Assembly (NCBI GenBank): GCA_965229355.1
Contig: OZ245869.1
Span: forward strand, 4,374,224-4,438,223
Reading direction: 5' to 3'
DNA: 64,000 nucleotides
From: GCA-2737725 sp965229355
Lineage (GTDB): Bacteria > Pseudomonadota > Alphaproteobacteria > Rhodospirillales > Rhodospirillaceae
Under the pieces are notes generated by a model. It was not told the DNA's origin and searched no databases. It worked only from the letters and a program-made list of their open reading frames with translations. Shown here one piece after another: positions 52,947 through 62,114 of this stretch (positions within the stretch are counted from its first letter, which is position 1; every line of letters starts with the position of its first letter). Both the position numbers and the translations under genes were made by a program.

Positions 52947-54014
52947 GTGAACGTGAGTGTGCCCAAGAGTGTAACGAGGTTAGGTGTGAGTAATTTGAAT
53001 TCAGGCTTTGTTGCTGCCGATGCTGTCGAAGCGATTGGCCGTACCCCATTGATCAAACTGCGTCGCGCCTCTGAACTCACGGGCTGCACCATCCTGGGCA
53101 AAGCAGAATTCTTAAGCGCGGGCGGGTCCATTAAAGACCGCACCGCTTTGTTTATTATTGAAGACGCTGAACGCCGTGGCCTGTTGAAGCCAGGTGGCGT
53201 GATTGTGGAAGGCACTGCAGGTAATACAGGTATCGGCCTGACGTTAGTGGGCCGTGCACGCGGCTATCGCACAGTCATCGTTATCCCGAACACGCAAAGC
53301 CAGGAGAAGAAAGACATCCTGCGCTTGTTTGGCGCCGACTTGCGCGAAGTGCCTGCCGTGCCTGCGGCTGACCCCAATCACTACGTCAAATATTCGCAAC
53401 GCTTGGCCGAAGAACTCGCAAAAACCGAGCCAAATGGGGCGATTTGGGCCAATCAGTTCGACAACGTCGCCAACCGTGACGGGCACGAACGCGTCACTGC
53501 ACCGGAAATTTTCAATCAACTCGATGGCCGCATTGATGGTTTTGTCTCAGCGGTTGGCACTGGTGGTACATTGTCTGGCATTGGCCGTGGTTTGAAAGCG
53601 TTGGACAAAAATATTCAAATCGCTCTGGCCGATCCACGCGGTGCTGCGCTGTACAATTACTACAAACACGGCGAACTCAAATCTGAAGGTGGTTCGATCA
53701 CCGAAGGTATCGGCCAAGGTCGCATCACCAAAAATCTCGAAGGCGCAGTGGTCGATCAGGCGTTCCAAATTCCAGACGATGAAGCGCTGCCGATTATTTT
53801 TGATCTGTTGCGTGATGAAGGCCTCTGCGTTGGTGGCTCAACCGGCATCAACGTCGCGGGCGCAATTCATCTGGCCAAGCAGTTAGGACCCGGCAAAACG
53901 ATTGTGACGATCCTGGCAGACTCGGGCCTGCGCTATCAGAGTAAGTTGTTTAATCCGACCTTCTTGAAGTCCAAGGGGCTTCCCGCACCGGATTGGCTGC
54001 CCGCCTCGGCCTAA
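52947..54014 (+). CDS. Cysteine-synthase-like PLP enzyme
   Basis: 355 residues from the GTG at 52947, chosen because TAGGAGA lies 8 nt upstream; a GTG at 52914 has no such site. EAIGRTPLIKL and the PLP lysine Lys63 in GGSIKDRTA are those of the fold-type II cysteine synthase family; TAGNTG binds the substrate carboxylate, GTGGTLSGIG the PLP phosphate, and GGSTGIN is near the C-terminus. It should make L-cysteine from O-acetylserine and sulfide, or a related beta-replacement. It is slightly longer than CysK (about 310-325) at both ends. It stands alone, behind a 9-bp inverted repeat. Confidence 0.88.
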   Translation: MNVSVPKSVTRLGVSNLNSGFVAADAVEAIGRTPLIKLRRASELTGCTILGKAEFLSAGGSIKDRTALFIIEDAERRGLLKPGGVIVEGTAGNTGIGLTLVGRARGYRTVIVIPNTQSQEKKDILRLFGADLREVPAVPAADPNHYVKYSQRLAEELAKTEPNGAIWANQFDNVANRDGHERVTAPEIFNQLDGRIDGFVSAVGTGGTLSGIGRGLKALDKNIQIALADPRGAALYNYYKHGELKSEGGSITEGIGQGRITKNLEGAVVDQAFQIPDDEALPIIFDLLRDEGLCVGGSTGINVAGAIHLAKQLGPGKTIVTILADSGLRYQSKLFNPTFLKSKGLPAPDWLPASA

Positions 54015-54048
54015 ACTCACTTTATATTTTGCACTGCAAAAGTTGCAC

Positions 54049-54074
54049 CTGACAGGCATCACAACCTGTCAGGC
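54049..54074. repeat. 9-bp-arm inverted repeat in a 401-bp gene-free stretch
   Basis: CCTGACAGG (54049-54057), 8-nt loop, CCTGTCAGG (54066-54074), 35 bp after the cysteine-synthase-like stop. No T-run follows, so it may be a weak terminator or a binding site. The rest of 54015-54415 contains no ORF I would accept; TTGACG at 54255-54260 is a possible -35 for the large receptor. No riboswitch consensus is recognised. Confidence 0.5.
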
Positions 54075-54415
54075 CTGTAATCTTATTGCCTTATATTGGC
54101 ATAAATCGCCAGTTTGTTATGTCGCAAGACATTTAACAGTCGAATCATTGCTGATTTTATGATCATACACAACGCACTGAATTATATGAATTTTCAGGCA
54201 ATTGTAGCGCGCCAGCAACACCCCATATGAAACGTTAAATTGTCTTGAAACAAAGTTGACGAGTCCTGTCACCGCCCATTCTACTTAGTCCCAATGTGAG
54301 CTGTGCTCACGCCGCGGTCTCGGAAGCATTTTTTGAGCCGCACCACCGCAGGAACCAGGGGGAGTCCTGATTTCAGTTGGTGGCGAGGGAGTCATTCTAA
54401 AAGAAGGGGTAAATC

Positions 54416-57415
54416 GTGAAACACACGACAACGTTCGCCCGTGCATTTCGCACGGCGCTGCTGTCAGGTGTTGTTATGGCAGTCGCCATGCCAACATTCG
54501 CGCAGCAGCAAGCGGCCAGCGGCGATAAGCTTGAAGAAATCGTCGTTACTGGTTCGCGCATTAAAGTGCCGGGCCTGACATCAAATAGTCCGGTCACATC
54601 GGTTAGCGCTGAAGACATTAGTTTTAGCGCACCAGTCGCAGCCGAAGAATTGATCAAGACTTTGCCAGCGGTTTCGCCCGCTGTTGGTCCTGGCACCAAC
54701 AACGGCGCTAACGGCGGTGCCACCGTCGACTTGCGCAACCTTGATCCGAAACGTTCATTGGTGCTGGTTGATGACCGTCGTCTGACACCGTTCAACCTTG
54801 ATGGTAACACCGATACCAACGTCATCCCGCTTGCACTCGTTGAGCGCGTTGATTTGGTCACGGGTGGTGCCTCGGCCGTGTATGGCGCTGACGCCGTCGC
54901 CGGCGTGTTGAACTTCGTCCTGAAGAAAGATTTCGAAGGGATGCAGATTTCGGGCCAATACGGCATGTCTGATAAGTCCGACGCGAAGCGCTTAAAAGGC
55001 GACATCACGATGGGCGCTGGCTTCGATGACAACCGTGGTAACGTGGTCTTGAGCATCGGCTACACCGACACAGAACAACTTCTGCAAGGTGCACGTCCGT
55101 TCGGTAAAGCTTTGACCGATACCGCGTGCCCTGGTGCAACTGGCAACATCGTCGGCACGACCACTCCGGTGAATACACCGGCTGGTAAACTGCCGTTGGG
55201 TGCGACCACATTGTCATCAACCAACTGCACGCAGTCTGGTTCTGGCACGACAATTCCGGCCGCGATCCAAATCTCGCCGACGACTGGCAACACCGCCATC
55301 AACGGCCAGATCAACCCGGCGACGGGCCAGATCGTACCGACATTTGCGGCTTACAACTTTAACCCAGATAACTTGTTCCAATCTCCATTGGAGCGTTATC
55401 AGGTGACGTCGTTGGCCCGTTATGAACTGACCGACTACGCCGAAGCGTACATGAACGTATTCTACACCCGTAGCAACGTTCACACGCAGTTGGCATCATC
55501 GGGCACGTTCTTGAACGTGTTCCAAGTGCCGATTGGTAACCCTTACATCCCAGCTGCTGCTCGCGCACAAATCTGCGCCACGCGTGGCATTCCTGCGGCG
55601 CAGTGCGTCGCCGGTGCGGCAGGGACCACCGAAGTGCCGATCGCTATTGGTCGTCGCATTACGGAAATGGGTCCGCGTTTGAACGACTTCGAAAACAAGT
55701 GGATGCAATACACACTTGGTGTTCGCGGCGACATCACGGAAAACTGGAGCTACGACGTATACTTCCAACGCGGCGAAGCTGATCAGAAGCAAATCCGCGG
55801 TAACTGGGGTTCGCTGTCTAAAGTGCAGCAAGCTCTGCGTGCCTTCACCACCACGGCCTGCACCAACACTTCTAACGGTTGCGTACCGTTGAACGTGTGG
55901 GGCGCTGAAGGATCCATCACTCCGGCGATGGTTAGCTTCATGAATCTCAACGCCATCTTGGGTCAGAAGGTCACTCAGAAGATCGCCAACGCCAGCTTGA
56001 CTGGTGACTTGGGCGAAACCTTCAAAAGCCCCTTCGCCGAGTTGCCGATCGGTTTGGCTATCGGTGCTGAGTACCGCAAACTGTACGCCGCTAACCAATC
56101 TGACGGCTCTTCACAAATCCAAGGTGAAGTGCTGGGTACCGGCGCTCCTTTGCCGGACCGCTCAGGTTCGTTTGACTTGAAAGAAGTCTACGGCGAAACG
56201 GTGATCCCGCTCGTATCGGATCAACCGTTCATCGAATCGTTGAACTTTGAAGGCGGGTATCGCCGCACGAAGTTCGCGACTACGGTGTCGACGGAATACG
56301 GCAGTGCGAAATTCGGTGGCGAGTGGTCACCGGTCTCGGGCTTGCGTTTCCGTGGTATGGGTCAACGCGCGACCCGTGCGCCGAACGTGAACGAACTGTT
56401 TGCTCCCGCTGTCTCGGGCTTGAGCAACTTGGCAGTTGATCCTTGCCAAGGCGCTCTGATTAACCAAGCCCAAGCCAACACTGCTGGCACGCTGTCAAAC
56501 CTCTGCCGTTTGACAGGTGTTCCAGTAGCGTTGATCGGTCAATTGCCGGCTCCGTCGGCTGGTCAGATCAACGTGTTGCAAGGTGGTAACCCAAGCCTGG
56601 GCCCTGAAAAGGCCAAGTCGACCACGTTGGGCATTGTGTGGGAACCCAAGTTCATCAACAACTTGGCTATCACGTTGGACTACTACAAGATCGCTTTGAA
56701 CCAAGCGATTGATCGTCCGGCCGCTCAAGATACGTTGGATGGGTGCTATACAGCGGCGCTTAACCCGGGTCTGACGTTCAACGCAACTTGCGCGTTGATC
56801 TTCCGCGAACCGAGCAACGGTACGTTCAACGGCGCGACCGCTCCTGGCGTGTCACGTCCGCTGTCGAACCTAGCTCAGATCGATACCTCGGGCTTCGACC
56901 TTGGTGTTGCTTACCAGTTCGCCTTTGAAGATTTGGGTTGGGACTCAAGCTTGGGTCGCCTGGCCATTAGCTTCAACGGCAACAAACTGTCGAGCTACTA
57001 CCAACAGCCAACACCGAGCGCGATCCGTCGTGATTGCAAAGGCTACTACTCGGTGGCTTGCGATGAGCCGTTGCACAAATATCGTTGGAACCAACGTACC
57101 ACCTGGTACTTCGGTGACTTCGATGTGTCTTACAACTGGCGCCATCAAAGCGCTGTGAAGGTCGAGCCTTTGGCTGGTGCGTTCTTCGCTGGCTTCACCC
57201 GTATCCCGGCTTACGACTACGTCGATCTGTCGGGCGGTTGGGACATCACGGAAAGTGCCCGTATCTCTCTGACGGTTGCAAACTTGTTCGACAAGTTGCC
57301 GCCGGTCGTTGGTAACACCATTGGCACTACAGGGAACAACAGCGGCAACACCTTCCCGCAGAGCTATGACACCGTTGGACGTTACTTCACGTTCAGCAGC
57401 GTGCTTAAGTTCTAG
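54416..57415 (+). CDS. TonB-dependent receptor, large Caulobacter-type
   Basis: 999 residues from GTG with AGAAGGGG upstream. Signal peptide ends near TFAQQ (about 29). KLEEIVVTGSRIKVPG (38-53) is the TonB-box/plug start of the large receptors that Caulobacter and Sphingomonas relatives use for sugars, peptides or plant compounds. The plug runs through VDLRNLDPKRSLVLVD and LVTGGASAVYGADAVAGVLN. Late barrel strands end at FTFSSVLKF. Two long loops near 240-330 and 380-410 hold Cys pairs. The ligand is unknown; no adjacent sugar hydrolase or regulator hints at it. A terminator follows 21 bp after the stop. Confidence 0.92.
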   Translation: MKHTTTFARAFRTALLSGVVMAVAMPTFAQQQAASGDKLEEIVVTGSRIKVPGLTSNSPVTSVSAEDISFSAPVAAEELIKTLPAVSPAVGPGTNNGANGGATVDLRNLDPKRSLVLVDDRRLTPFNLDGNTDTNVIPLALVERVDLVTGGASAVYGADAVAGVLNFVLKKDFEGMQISGQYGMSDKSDAKRLKGDITMGAGFDDNRGNVVLSIGYTDTEQLLQGARPFGKALTDTACPGATGNIVGTTTPVNTPAGKLPLGATTLSSTNCTQSGSGTTIPAAIQISPTTGNTAINGQINPATGQIVPTFAAYNFNPDNLFQSPLERYQVTSLARYELTDYAEAYMNVFYTRSNVHTQLASSGTFLNVFQVPIGNPYIPAAARAQICATRGIPAAQCVAGAAGTTEVPIAIGRRITEMGPRLNDFENKWMQYTLGVRGDITENWSYDVYFQRGEADQKQIRGNWGSLSKVQQALRAFTTTACTNTSNGCVPLNVWGAEGSITPAMVSFMNLNAILGQKVTQKIANASLTGDLGETFKSPFAELPIGLAIGAEYRKLYAANQSDGSSQIQGEVLGTGAPLPDRSGSFDLKEVYGETVIPLVSDQPFIESLNFEGGYRRTKFATTVSTEYGSAKFGGEWSPVSGLRFRGMGQRATRAPNVNELFAPAVSGLSNLAVDPCQGALINQAQANTAGTLSNLCRLTGVPVALIGQLPAPSAGQINVLQGGNPSLGPEKAKSTTLGIVWEPKFINNLAITLDYYKIALNQAIDRPAAQDTLDGCYTAALNPGLTFNATCALIFREPSNGTFNGATAPGVSRPLSNLAQIDTSGFDLGVAYQFAFEDLGWDSSLGRLAISFNGNKLSSYYQQPTPSAIRRDCKGYYSVACDEPLHKYRWNQRTTWYFGDFDVSYNWRHQSAVKVEPLAGAFFAGFTRIPAYDYVDLSGGWDITESARISLTVANLFDKLPPVVGNTIGTTGNNSGNTFPQSYDTVGRYFTFSSVLKF

Positions 57416-57435
57416 GATTTTAAAAACATTCAGCG

Positions 57436-57466
57436 AAAAGGGCGGCAGGCAACTGCCGCCCTTTTT
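57436..57466 (+). terminator. Rho-independent terminator after the large TonB receptor
   Basis: AAAAGGGCGGCAG (57436-57448), loop GCAA, CTGCCGCCCTTTTT (57453-57466). The stem is perfect. Confidence 0.93.
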
Positions 57467-57524
57467 GTTTTCGCATGATTTAAAAAAAGCGATTTTAAAA
57501 GAAAATGATTTCAAAACCGGCAAC

Positions 57525-57546
57525 AAAAAAAGGCGCACAAGGCGCC
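57525..57546 (-). terminator. Rho-independent terminator after the minus-strand methyltransferase
   Basis: Read on the minus strand: GGCGC, loop CTTGT, GCGCC, then seven T. It lies 30 bp beyond the methyltransferase stop at 57577. Confidence 0.75.
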
Positions 57547-57576
57547 CTTATCGCAACTATGAAAAATACAAAGTGC

Positions 57577-58590
57577 TTAACGCGAGCCCGTAATTTTCAG
57601 GCCAACAACGCCAAGACCATCCACGACCACTTGACTGTGCGTCACACCTGTCAAACCAGCATCAGCTAATTTGCGTTTGAAACCCAACAAGCCTGAGTCC
57701 CCCAAAGCAGCGCGAGTGATCGCATCCAAGCGTGAAACATGCGAACCGATGCGTTTCTTCATCAACGCAATCATATTCACCTGGGAATTGATTTCGGTGG
57801 TTTTGCGGATGACAAACACATGTTGCAACGAGGTAATGACGGCTTCGACGATTTCACTATCGGCGTGCTTGAACTTCACCATGGTGCGTTCAACTTCATC
57901 CGAGAATTTTTGGAGGTACTTTTTGCTATCGCGCGGCTGGCCGTCGTCTTGCGGGTTCTTTTCGATATGGTGTAGCGCCTGAGACACAGCCGTCGCCACA
58001 TCAAACAGCTTCGTCCCCGTCAGCAGGAATTGGCTTTGGCGCATTTTGCTGGCCGCTTGAACCACGGGTATGGTGTTGGCAGCAAAGGTGATAGCGCAGA
58101 ATTTTCCACCGCGCTTCATGACACGGGCCGCTTCTGCGGGCGCACGGCTGTCGGCGAACTCCATGCCATATTGGCTGACTACCGCGTCAAATTGCCCGGC
58201 TTGGTAAGGCAGCGATTCCATCGGCACTTGGCCGGTAAAGTTAATGGTCTTTAATAATTCTTCTTTGGGCACATACTTCACCGGGTCAATCGCCGCTGAA
58301 TCAATCCCATAGATTTTGAAGCCCTTTCCTGTCGATTGCGACACGCGGGCCGCGATCAGACACACTGCGCCATTGCCGCAACCAAGGTCTAAAATGTTCG
58401 CGCCATTGGGCAATTCATTAAAGAATTCCAACCAATGCGCCTCTAACGTCGCTTCGGCTTGTGGGCTGCTCTCCGCGACAGTCGATTGAATACGACTGTC
58501 ATGCCAGTAAGAGTCCCAAATCTTGTGCTTTTCTTGGATAGGCTCGGTCACGTGATGCTTCGCTTCGGCCTCGACCCCCGGGCAGGACAT
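57577..58590 (-). CDS. Class I SAM-dependent methyltransferase
   Basis: 337 residues from the ATG at 58590, which has AGGA close upstream; a TTG at 58683 would add 31 residues without a better site. Motif I is ANILDLGCGNGAVCLIAA, with FKIYGIDSAAIDPVKY (II), FDAVVSQYGMEFAD (IV) and RVMKRGGKFCAIT (V). The second half is helical (VSQALHHIEKNP, DEVERTMVKFKH) and ends VVDGLGVVGLKIT. Substrate unknown. A terminator follows, and the GNAT gene lies divergently 146 bp upstream. Confidence 0.88.
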   Translation of the reverse strand: MSCPGVEAEAKHHVTEPIQEKHKIWDSYWHDSRIQSTVAESSPQAEATLEAHWLEFFNELPNGANILDLGCGNGAVCLIAARVSQSTGKGFKIYGIDSAAIDPVKYVPKEELLKTINFTGQVPMESLPYQAGQFDAVVSQYGMEFADSRAPAEAARVMKRGGKFCAITFAANTIPVVQAASKMRQSQFLLTGTKLFDVATAVSQALHHIEKNPQDDGQPRDSKKYLQKFSDEVERTMVKFKHADSEIVEAVITSLQHVFVIRKTTEINSQVNMIALMKKRIGSHVSRLDAITRAALGDSGLLGFKRKLADAGLTGVTHSQVVVDGLGVVGLKITGSR

Positions 58591-58735
58591 TTCCTGCCAG
58601 TTCCCCTGGGTGCCAAATAGACCGTAAACATAAGAAATTTCAAGCGTTTCGCCAACTGTTTGGTATTTTGGTCTATGGCTCAAGGCTATAGACGGTAGGT
58701 GGTAGCACCGAAGCGTTTACAAAAAGGAAACACCT

Positions 58736-59176
58736 GTGAAAACGCGTATAGAACAGGTCACGGGGGCCGATACCGCCGCATTAACGCATTGCCACAACAT
58801 TCGACGCGAAGTTTTCTGCGACGAACAGGGTGTTGCCGCCGATTTAGAGTGGGATGACCTCGACATGGTTTGCACCCATTACCTGTTGTACGTCGACAGC
58901 ACCCCCGCTGCCACCGCCCGTATTCGCACCTACAAGCCTGGCGAAATGAAGATCGAGCGGGTTGCAGCGTTAAAGCGCTATCGCGGGCAACGCTTAGGCC
59001 TGTTGTTGATGGAGCGCATTCTGGCGGATTTGAAGCGAACCACAGCCACCGAGGCCATTTTGAATGCACAAACAGCCGTTCGGGATTTTTACGCACACCT
59101 TGGGTTTGTGCCCGTGGGCCCTGAATTCGTCGAAGCCGAGATCCCGCACGTCCATATGCGCCTCAAGCTGCGATAA
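58736..59176 (+). CDS. GNAT family N-acetyltransferase (ElaA-like)
   Basis: 146 residues from GTG with AAGGAAA upstream. CHNIRREVFCDEQGV near the N-terminus and ATARIRTYKPGEMKIERVAALKRYRGQRLG around the acetyl-CoA site are as in ElaA-type GNAT proteins; ILNAQTAVRDFYAHLGF is the C-terminal part of the fold. Substrate unknown. It ends 4 bp from the convergent methyltransferase stop. Confidence 0.88.
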   Translation: MKTRIEQVTGADTAALTHCHNIRREVFCDEQGVAADLEWDDLDMVCTHYLLYVDSTPAATARIRTYKPGEMKIERVAALKRYRGQRLGLLLMERILADLKRTTATEAILNAQTAVRDFYAHLGFVPVGPEFVEAEIPHVHMRLKLR

Positions 59177-59180
59177 AAAC

Positions 59181-60017
59181 TTAAGCACGCGGCTTATAAC
59201 CCCAGGTTTGTTTGGCCCCGTAGCTAAATACAGCGGCAGGATCAGCCTTCAATTGCGCGAAGTCACGCTTCACATCTTCAACCAGTTTGTACGTAACGTG
59301 CCCCCGCTCTAACAGCGGCGCAGCCCCACTGAGCAGAAGCGTTTCGAAATAATCCAGAAACATGGTGCGCGATGTATTGTTTTTCATACGTGCATCCAGG
59401 GTCGGCGAGACATCAGTGGGTGTAATGCGTTCAAAGCCCGCTTGCGCCAACAATCCAGGCATGCGGATACCGACGTTCGGATCGCCACCGAACGCGGACT
59501 GCAACGTCATAAAGGCATTAAAATATTCCATTGTTGCTGGGCAGGCTGGATGCATGTGCAAGGCTTTGTCGAAGACCTCGGTGGAGTAGAACATCGCACC
59601 CGGTTTCAGCACGCGCAGAATTTCCCGCAAGATCGGCACTGCCTCGGGCACATGCTCGAACACCCAGAACACACATGCTCCATCAAACGTATGATCGGCA
59701 AACGGCAACTGATCGCCTGCCGCCTGATGAAGTTCCACGCGCCCCTCCGCAAGCGGAGAGGCCAGTAATGTGCGGGCGCGATTGATTTGAGCAGACGATG
59801 GTTCAACGCCAGTGATTTTAACGCTCGGCCAGCGGCGCAACAGTACGCTGATTTGCGCGCCCACACCGCAGCCCACCTCAAGTACGGCTTTAGCTCCGCC
59901 AAAATCAATCTGCGTGTGGTGATAAGGTTCAAGGAACAGCGCCTGATCCACCAGGCGCTGCTGCTCTGCGGGTGTAAAGGTGTGAATATAGCCAGCTGTG
60001 TTTTCAAACTGCGTCAC
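59181..60017 (-). CDS. Class I SAM-dependent methyltransferase (UbiE-like fold)
   Basis: 278 residues from GTG with GAGG upstream. Motif I is AVLEVGCGVGAQISVLL, then ITGVEPSSAQINRAR (II), FADHTFDGACVFWVFEHVPE (IV) and LRVLKPGAMFYSTEVF (V). The fold matches small-molecule methyltransferases; the substrate is not evident. Its start lies 15 bp after the DUF885 lipoprotein stop, so the two are probably one operon. Confidence 0.88.
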   Translation of the reverse strand: MTQFENTAGYIHTFTPAEQQRLVDQALFLEPYHHTQIDFGGAKAVLEVGCGVGAQISVLLRRWPSVKITGVEPSSAQINRARTLLASPLAEGRVELHQAAGDQLPFADHTFDGACVFWVFEHVPEAVPILREILRVLKPGAMFYSTEVFDKALHMHPACPATMEYFNAFMTLQSAFGGDPNVGIRMPGLLAQAGFERITPTDVSPTLDARMKNNTSRTMFLDYFETLLLSGAAPLLERGHVTYKLVEDVKRDFAQLKADPAAVFSYGAKQTWGYKPRA

Positions 60018-60032
60018 AGCTGGCCTCTTCGT

Positions 60033-61862
60033 TTAAGCTTTTTTGCTTTTGACCCACGCGGCTACGTTTTCTTCCAGAATGCTCAAGGGCACCGCCCCTG
60101 ATTTCAGGACTACATCGTGATACTCGCGAATGTCGAACTTATCGCCGAGCTTTTTCTTAGCGACTTCGCGCAGGGCCAAGATTTTCTCCATCCCGATTTT
60201 GTAGGCCGTCGCCTGGCCTGGCATGACGATATAACGCTCCGTCTCATTGCGGATATCGAACTCGGTATTAGGCGTATTATCGCTGAGAAACTTGATCACG
60301 TCCTCCCGCGTCCATTTGTACTGCGGCGCATGCAAGCCGGTATCGACGACCAAACGGCATGAGCGCCACAGTTCCATCGTTAGGCGTCCGAAGTCAGAAT
60401 ACGGGTCTTTGTAAAAGCCCATCTCTTTCGGCAGTCGTTCGCAGTAGAGGCCCCAGCCTTCAGTGTAGGCCGTATAGTCGTTACCGAATTTGCGAAACTT
60501 CGGCACGTCCTGCAATTCCTGCGCAATCGCGATCTGCATGTGGTGGCCCGGAATCCCTTCGTGGTAGGCCAAAGCTTCCAGTTCAAACGTGCTGATCGCC
60601 TTCATATCAAAAGTATTGATGTAATAAGTGCCAGGGCGACCATCGAAAGCCCCGGGTGGCTGATAGAATGCACCCGACGCTGACTCTTCACGGAACGGCT
60701 CAACCGGTTTGACTTCCAACGCCGCTTTCGGTTTGGTCAGGAACACATCGTCTAATCGTGCCGTCATATCCGCTAACACAGATTTGGCTTTGGCGATGTA
60801 GGCCGCCTTCCCTTCAGGCGTGCTCGGATAATAAAACTGCGGGTCGTCGTTCATGAACTTGAAGAAGGCTTTCATATCGCCATCAAAGTTCACCTTCTTC
60901 ATGATGTCTTTGATTTCACCATGAATGCGCGTCACTTCTTTTAAGCCAAATTCATGGATTTCTTGGGCCGTCATGTTGGTGGTGGTGTGCTGCTTGAGGA
61001 CATGTTGGTAATACGCCTCACCCTCCGGCAGCTTCCACACGCCATCATCTGTCGTGGCTTTCTTTTCCTGCGCTTCCAGAACAGCGATCAACTTCTCGTA
61101 CGCAGGCTTCACTGCGTTCAGCAGCGCCTTCTCGGCATCCGCCGTCAGTGCGGCTTTTTCCTCATCTGGAATTTGTAAGGCCGTAATCTTGCCGCGGATG
61201 TCTTCCATCAACGCGCTATCTTTCTCGCCATCAAAGGGCTTGCCGCTGAGAACGTTGCGGCTATCGCGCAGCACGCGGCCAAACACGAACTTGGGCGGCA
61301 TCACGCCCATATCTTCGCGCACCTTCAAGCCATCAATAATCTGATCCACCAGCACAGGTACGCCGTTCAACCGCTCAATATAGAACGCCGCTTCTTCCTT
61401 GTTGCCAACGCGGTGAATATTAATCAGGAAACTCGGAATCTCAGCTTGCCAGCCAAACATCTGATTGACTGGGTAATCGTGGTGACGCCACTTGTAGTCT
61501 GCGATGTCCTGCCCCACGCGCACTTCAAAAAGACGGAAACTCAAAGCGCCATCCGGGCTGAGCTTGTCGACTTTGAAATTGGCTTTCAAATCAGCCAAAT
61601 CTTTTTGTTGAAGGTCGTAGTCTTCCTTTTGGCGCGCTTCGCTTAAGTCATCCCACTTACCCATGTCTTCCTTGATGCCAAGGTAAGCCTTGCTGATGGG
61701 CGAACGATTGACCCAAAAATTAAAGCGCTCTTCCAACCACGTATTCAGTTTCGCAGTTTCAGCTTTCATTGCTTCAGCGCTATCACCGCAGGCAGACAGT
61801 GCACTCAAAGCTGTCATCGCGGTTGTAGCCATCACAAAACTACGACGTGTCATCGTGAACAT
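60033..61862 (-). CDS. DUF885 family lipoprotein (putative zinc metallopeptidase)
   Basis: 609 residues. N-terminus MFTMTRRSFVMATTAM leads to a lipobox (ALSAC, Cys25), so it is a membrane-anchored lipoprotein; TRRSF resembles a Tat motif. The DUF885 core has AYHEGIPGHHMQIA (His434, Glu435, His440/441, a HExxxxHH-like zinc site) and YTEGWGLYCE with a third ligand Glu; RNETERYIVMPGQATAYKIG is the final conserved block. The family resembles M3-like zinc peptidases, but activity is rarely tested. Upstream AAGGA supports the first ATG. It may process peptides captured by the divergent binding-protein gene at 62115. Confidence 0.9.
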   Translation of the reverse strand: MFTMTRRSFVMATTAMTALSALSACGDSAEAMKAETAKLNTWLEERFNFWVNRSPISKAYLGIKEDMGKWDDLSEARQKEDYDLQQKDLADLKANFKVDKLSPDGALSFRLFEVRVGQDIADYKWRHHDYPVNQMFGWQAEIPSFLINIHRVGNKEEAAFYIERLNGVPVLVDQIIDGLKVREDMGVMPPKFVFGRVLRDSRNVLSGKPFDGEKDSALMEDIRGKITALQIPDEEKAALTADAEKALLNAVKPAYEKLIAVLEAQEKKATTDDGVWKLPEGEAYYQHVLKQHTTTNMTAQEIHEFGLKEVTRIHGEIKDIMKKVNFDGDMKAFFKFMNDDPQFYYPSTPEGKAAYIAKAKSVLADMTARLDDVFLTKPKAALEVKPVEPFREESASGAFYQPPGAFDGRPGTYYINTFDMKAISTFELEALAYHEGIPGHHMQIAIAQELQDVPKFRKFGNDYTAYTEGWGLYCERLPKEMGFYKDPYSDFGRLTMELWRSCRLVVDTGLHAPQYKWTREDVIKFLSDNTPNTEFDIRNETERYIVMPGQATAYKIGMEKILALREVAKKKLGDKFDIREYHDVVLKSGAVPLSILEENVAAWVKSKKA

Positions 61863-62114
61863 TGATGTTAGTCCTTCCCCAGAATTGAACTGCTGGCGGC
61901 AGAAACTCTCGAGGCCGAAAGCCCACCAGCGTATTGGGGCAAAGGGTAGCGTGTCAGGGTGTCCTGGAACATTAAAATACGTTCAATATCAATGACTTTA
62001 ATAAGATTCCGGCCATGGTTTCGGCTCCCAAAACTCGCTAACGTGATGCTAAAGGGCTGGCAGATGCGGGCATAAATAAGCAGCGTCACCGCTCACGATT
62101 TGAAGGATTTAGGG

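Noticed and set aside
54015..54415. Cobalamin or other riboswitch before the TonB receptor
   Set aside because: No B12-box-like sequence or other riboswitch consensus recognised by eye.
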